Below are positions 5,418-7,069 of a stretch of DNA of 7,069 nucleotides, one piece after another; position 1 is the stretch's first letter, and each line of letters begins with the position of its first letter. A program made the position numbers and the translations under genes. Under the pieces are notes generated by a model that had not been told where the DNA came from, made no database searches, and saw only the letters and a program-made list of their open reading frames with translations. Location of the stretch: assembly GCA_025362165.1 (NCBI GenBank), contig JANYHY010000304.1, positions 1-7,069 of the forward strand, written 5' to 3'. Origin of the DNA: Myxococcales bacterium. GTDB taxonomy: Bacteria > Myxococcota_A > Polyangia > Polyangiales > Polyangiaceae.

Positions 5418-6218
5418 TCAGTCGCACTCGTTGTCCGTCGTGATTGCGAGCGTCAGCGTGCGTGGAGGGTCTGCGAGAGTCAGGGTGACATGCTCGCCCG
5501 GTCTGCCGCCGAGGAGCCCCCGAGCACCCGATCTCCCTATCTCCGAGCCGGGTATGTCGCCCACCGATTGGATGGTCTGCCCCTGCGCGAGGCCTGCTGC
5601 TTTGGCCTTGGCGCTCAAGGAGCGGATGGTGAGCTTGTCTCCAACCCTTTCAGCGCAGACGCCACTACTCGCCTCCGGAAACGCTATCGGGAAGAGTCGC
5701 GTGGTGTGGAGATCCAATGTCTCTGCTCCTTCCGGGACGTCGACATCCCAGTCCTCTTCGCTCTCGCCAGACATCATCATGACCCTCTGGCGGCCGACGG
5801 GAATGCCAGTGATTTGGAACGCGCCATCAGCGTCGCTCTGTGCGTGTGCCTGACCGCACGAGATGCTCGCCGCGCTCAAGGGGGCGCCCTTCGGATCGAC
5901 GACCCGGCCTCGCAGAGTTGCACCCGCGACGACGACGAACGCGAGCCCGCCTTTCGACTCGCCGGCGAGAACCGAGATTCTTTGCGTCGGCGCGACCTGA
6001 CCCTCTGCAGTGAGCAGGTCGACTTTGTACTCACCTCCGCGAAGGCTCCGAATTTCGAAGATGCCGTGGGCATCACGAAACGAGACCTCTCGCCGGTCGA
6101 AAAAATTGTGGCGATCGTTGGGCCAAACTTCGAATCGAACGTCCTCCACGCCAGGAGGCGTCGCGCTCCTACGCCGCAGGCGACGTGTCGTGGCGCAGTC
6201 GAGTCCTCTGGAGAGCAA
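5418..6218 (-). CDS. Carboxypeptidase-regulatory-like and PDZ domain protein, probably 5'-truncated
   Basis: The readable protein is up to 266 residues from a TTG at 6218. Residues about 24-95 are the end of one beta-sandwich repeat (VRFEVWPNDR, GIFEIRSLRGGEYKVDLL). Residues 99-150 form a complete carboxypeptidase-regulatory-like repeat with LRGRVVDPKGAPLSAASI and DADGAFQITGIPVG. Residues about 186-260 resemble a PDZ domain with the A-A-G-L-x-x-G-x-x-I-x-S-V core (207-219). Myxobacterial proteins of this type are usually long, secreted or cell-surface proteins with a signal peptide and several repeats. Here the N-terminus lacks a signal peptide and residues 1-22 are arginine-rich and unlike the domain. 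Recognisable homology starts near 6152, the TTG start has no Shine-Dalgarno, and the frame closes at 6321-6323. The gene is probably a remnant cut near the IS110 element, although a short intact protein starting at GTG 6149 cannot be excluded. It is convergent with the TIGR02757 gene, 16 bp away. Confidence 0.65.
   Translation of the reverse strand: MLSRGLDCATTRRLRRRSATPPGVEDVRFEVWPNDRHNFFDRREVSFRDAHGIFEIRSLRGGEYKVDLLTAEGQVAPTQRISVLAGESKGGLAFVVVAGATLRGRVVDPKGAPLSAASISCGQAHAQSDADGAFQITGIPVGRQRVMMMSGESEEDWDVDVPEGAETLDLHTTRLFPIAFPEASSGVCAERVGDKLTIRSLSAKAKAAGLAQGQTIQSVGDIPGSEIGRSGARGLLGGRPGEHVTLTLADPPRTLTLAITTDNECD
6146..6193. repeat. Cluster of short nested inverted repeats at the broken end of the PDZ gene
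   Basis: Nested complementary words are visible: CCACG (6146-6150) with CGTGG (6189-6193), AGGAG (6153-6157) with CTCCT (6166-6170), and GGCGT (6157-6161) with ACGCC (6171-6175). The cluster sits exactly where recognisable protein homology of the PDZ gene stops. It may be a short dispersed palindromic repeat or a rearrangement scar. The stems are only 5 bp each, so chance is possible. Confidence 0.3.
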
Positions 6219-6493
6219 CGTTCGGCGACGAGGCCGCCTGAAGGACGCGACAGTCGCGTTCGCGGGCCCCTCTTGCCAGCGAGCGCATATCGGCCCAAAA
6301 TCAACCCGAAATGCCGTCGCTCAACGTTCGTGTCCCGTCGACATCCGACCCAAACGGACCCATCGATCGTCAGCCGCATCCCGTCAGCCCCAGAAAAACC
6401 CGCTTCATTTACTTACGCACTTGTATGTTCCGGCCCCAAACGGGGAGCAAGAATAGCAGCGGTAGTAACGAGGTGGGGGTTCGGGGGAGGAGA
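6219..6493. other. Non-coding stretch between the truncated gene and the IS110 left-end structures
   Basis: No credible gene is found on either strand. Open frames here have no start signals or recognisable domains, and one minus-strand frame simply continues the antisense openness of the PDZ gene. A small hairpin, CCCC-AAAC-GGGG, lies at 6434-6445. Codon bias toward GC3 fades after about 6320, and the DNA becomes less GC-rich around 6395-6470. The outer boundary of the insertion element should lie somewhere in or just after this stretch, but I cannot place it without the other end. Confidence 0.5.
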
Positions 6494-6716
6494 CCGGTAA
6501 CTCGAACATCCTGTGGATGGCGTCTGGACCGGATGTCAGGCAGGAGAAAGCTGCGCACGGCAGACCGTTTAGCACTTGGTCTTGCAGACCGTCAGTAGCG
6601 TGGTCGCCGTGTTGTAGACCGAAGGTGGAGCTCGAATATCTGCGTGAGCTTTGAAGGCTCGAAAGCACAAGTGTGAGCGTAGCCAGAGGTCGCGTTGTTG
6701 GGAGTCACGAGCATAC
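6494..6716 (+). ncRNA. Candidate IS110 left end with bridge-RNA-like folds
   Basis: IS110-group elements carry a non-coding left end before the transposase, from which a bridge RNA with target- and donor-binding loops is made. In that position here I see several foldable units in the plus-sense RNA. CCGGT (6494-6498) pairs with ACCGG (6528-6532) and encloses CATCC-TGT-GGATG (6507-6519). CTGC (6551-6554) pairs with GCAG (6584-6587) and encloses AGACC (6562-6566) with GGTCT (6578-6582), leaving a 7-nt/1-nt internal loop and an 11-nt apical loop. GGTC (6602-6605) pairs with GACC (6617-6620). GAGC (6646-6649) pairs with GCTC (6657-6660). Stems separated by internal loops are what a bridge RNA would need. 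The exact ends, guide bases and core dinucleotide cannot be read from one end alone. Confidence 0.45.
6560..6592 (+). repeat. 9-bp direct repeat GCAGACCGT, with a third partial copy
   Basis: GCAGACCGT occurs at 6560-6568 and 6584-6592, 24 bp apart start to start, and GTAGACCG follows at 6614-6621. The intervening GGTCT (6578-6582) can pair with AGACC of either exact copy, giving two mutually exclusive hairpins. It lies inside the candidate IS110 left end. Confidence 0.6.
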
Positions 6717-6724
6717 AAAGGAGG
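6717..6724 (+). promoter_or_regulatory. Strong Shine-Dalgarno of the IS110 transposase
   Basis: AAAGGAGG lies 5 nt before the GTG at 6730. It is a near-perfect anti-16S match, in contrast to most genes in the window, and it fixes the transposase start. Confidence 0.85.
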
Positions 6725-6729
6725 CGCAG

Positions 6730-7069
6730 GTGGAGATATTTGTAGGCATCGACGTATCGAAGAAGAGGTTGGACGTGCACGTCTTGCCGACCCATGCGGA
6801 ATACACGTTCGAGAATAGCGAGGAGGGGCGTCAGCAGCTGGCGGGTCGACTCTCAGAGGTTGGGCCTACGCTGGTCGTGCTCGAGCCTACGGGCGGCTAC
6901 GAACGCAACGTCATCGAGACGTTGGTCGAAAAGAAGATTCCGGTGGCGGTCATCAACGCAAAACAAGCTCGAGACTTCGCGAAGGCTCTCGGCAAGCTTG
7001 CAAAGACAGATCGGGTGGACGCCTGCTGTCTCGCGCTATTTGCCGAGAAAATCAGGCCCGAAGTGCGCT
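6730..7069 (+). CDS. IS110 family transposase, N-terminal part (runs off the right edge)
   Basis: This is the DEDD-type recombinase of an IS110-family insertion sequence, which cuts and joins double-stranded DNA guided by an element-encoded bridge RNA in the group studied. The first 113 residues are visible, about a third of the usual 320-340. The RuvC-like catalytic residues are present: D8 in VGIDVSKKRLDVHV, E52 in LEPTGGYERN, and D94 and D97 in LAKTDRVDA. The A-x-x-F-A-K-A-L-G-K-L-A-K-T-D block is typical of the family. GTG at 6730 is chosen because it begins right before the first beta strand and has a strong Shine-Dalgarno. The frame is intact to the window edge. The C-terminal serine-containing Transposase_20 domain and the right end lie outside, so activity cannot be judged. 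Its non-coding upstream DNA is described separately. Confidence 0.93.
   Translation, partial: MEIFVGIDVSKKRLDVHVLPTHAEYTFENSEEGRQQLAGRLSEVGPTLVVLEPTGGYERNVIETLVEKKIPVAVINAKQARDFAKALGKLAKTDRVDACCLALFAEKIRPEVR
6730..7069 (+). mobile_element. IS110-family insertion sequence, left part
   Basis: The coordinates cover only the part proved by coding sequence. The element must begin upstream, probably between about 6430 and 6500, judging from the usual IS110 left-end length of a few hundred bases and the onset of structured, less GC-rich DNA. IS110 elements generally lack terminal inverted repeats and may leave no target duplication, so the boundary cannot be read from this side alone. Confidence 0.8.

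Noticed and set aside
5876..6379. Minus-strand frame starting MRLTIDGSVW as the missing 5' part of the PDZ gene by frameshift
   Set aside because: No beta-sandwich repeat or signal peptide is readable in it, so a simple frameshift does not restore the domain.
6434..6445. Hairpin CCCC-AAAC-GGGG as an intrinsic terminator
   Set aside because: Four-base stem and no following T-run on either strand.
5124..6500. 458-codon plus-strand open frame
   Set aside because: Overlaps the C-terminus of TIGR02757 and runs antisense to the PDZ gene; no recognisable domain.

Overview
The window is GC-rich chromosomal DNA with strong G/C preference at third codon positions, so antisense frames stay open over long stretches. 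The gene set points to a deltaproteobacterial, myxobacterium-like genome (Polyangia/Myxococcota): a DUF507 protein beside guanylate kinase, a TIGR02757-type protein, a PDZ plus carboxypeptidase-regulatory-like protein, and lineage-type coiled-coil proteins. This assignment is inference from gene content, not from a marker gene.

Layout. (1) Positions 1-731, minus strand: a DUF507 gene followed by the 5' end of guanylate kinase (gmk), which runs off the left edge. (2) Positions 892-2600, plus strand: a two-gene operon with overlapping stop and start codons. It encodes a zinc-ribbon/coiled-coil protein and a coiled-coil protein with a C-terminal membrane anchor, both of unknown function. (3) Positions 2611-4520, minus strand: a 383-residue protein in which I see a RelA/SpoT-like nucleotidyltransferase signature, translationally coupled by an ATGA overlap to a TauE/SafE-family membrane transporter. 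(4) Positions 4556-5401, plus strand: a TIGR02757/DUF2400 protein starting only 35 bp from the RelA/SpoT-like gene. Its C-terminal half reads like the endonuclease III (HhH-GPD) core with a four-cysteine Fe-S loop. (5) Positions 5418-6218, minus strand: the C-terminal part of a carboxypeptidase-regulatory-like/PDZ protein that looks truncated at its 5' end. (6) Positions about 6220-6729: non-coding, rich in short hairpins and repeats. (7) Positions 6730-7069, plus strand: the first 113 residues of an IS110-family DEDD transposase with a very good Shine-Dalgarno, running off the right edge. The structured DNA before it is where an IS110-group element would carry its left end and bridge RNA.

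The strongest leads are the divergent RelA/SpoT-like and Fe-S HhH-GPD-like pair with its coupled transporter, and the candidate IS110 left end with bridge-RNA-like folds beside a truncated gene. The left part (gmk, DUF507) is housekeeping. No tRNA, rRNA or CRISPR array was seen, nor any convincing intrinsic terminator.
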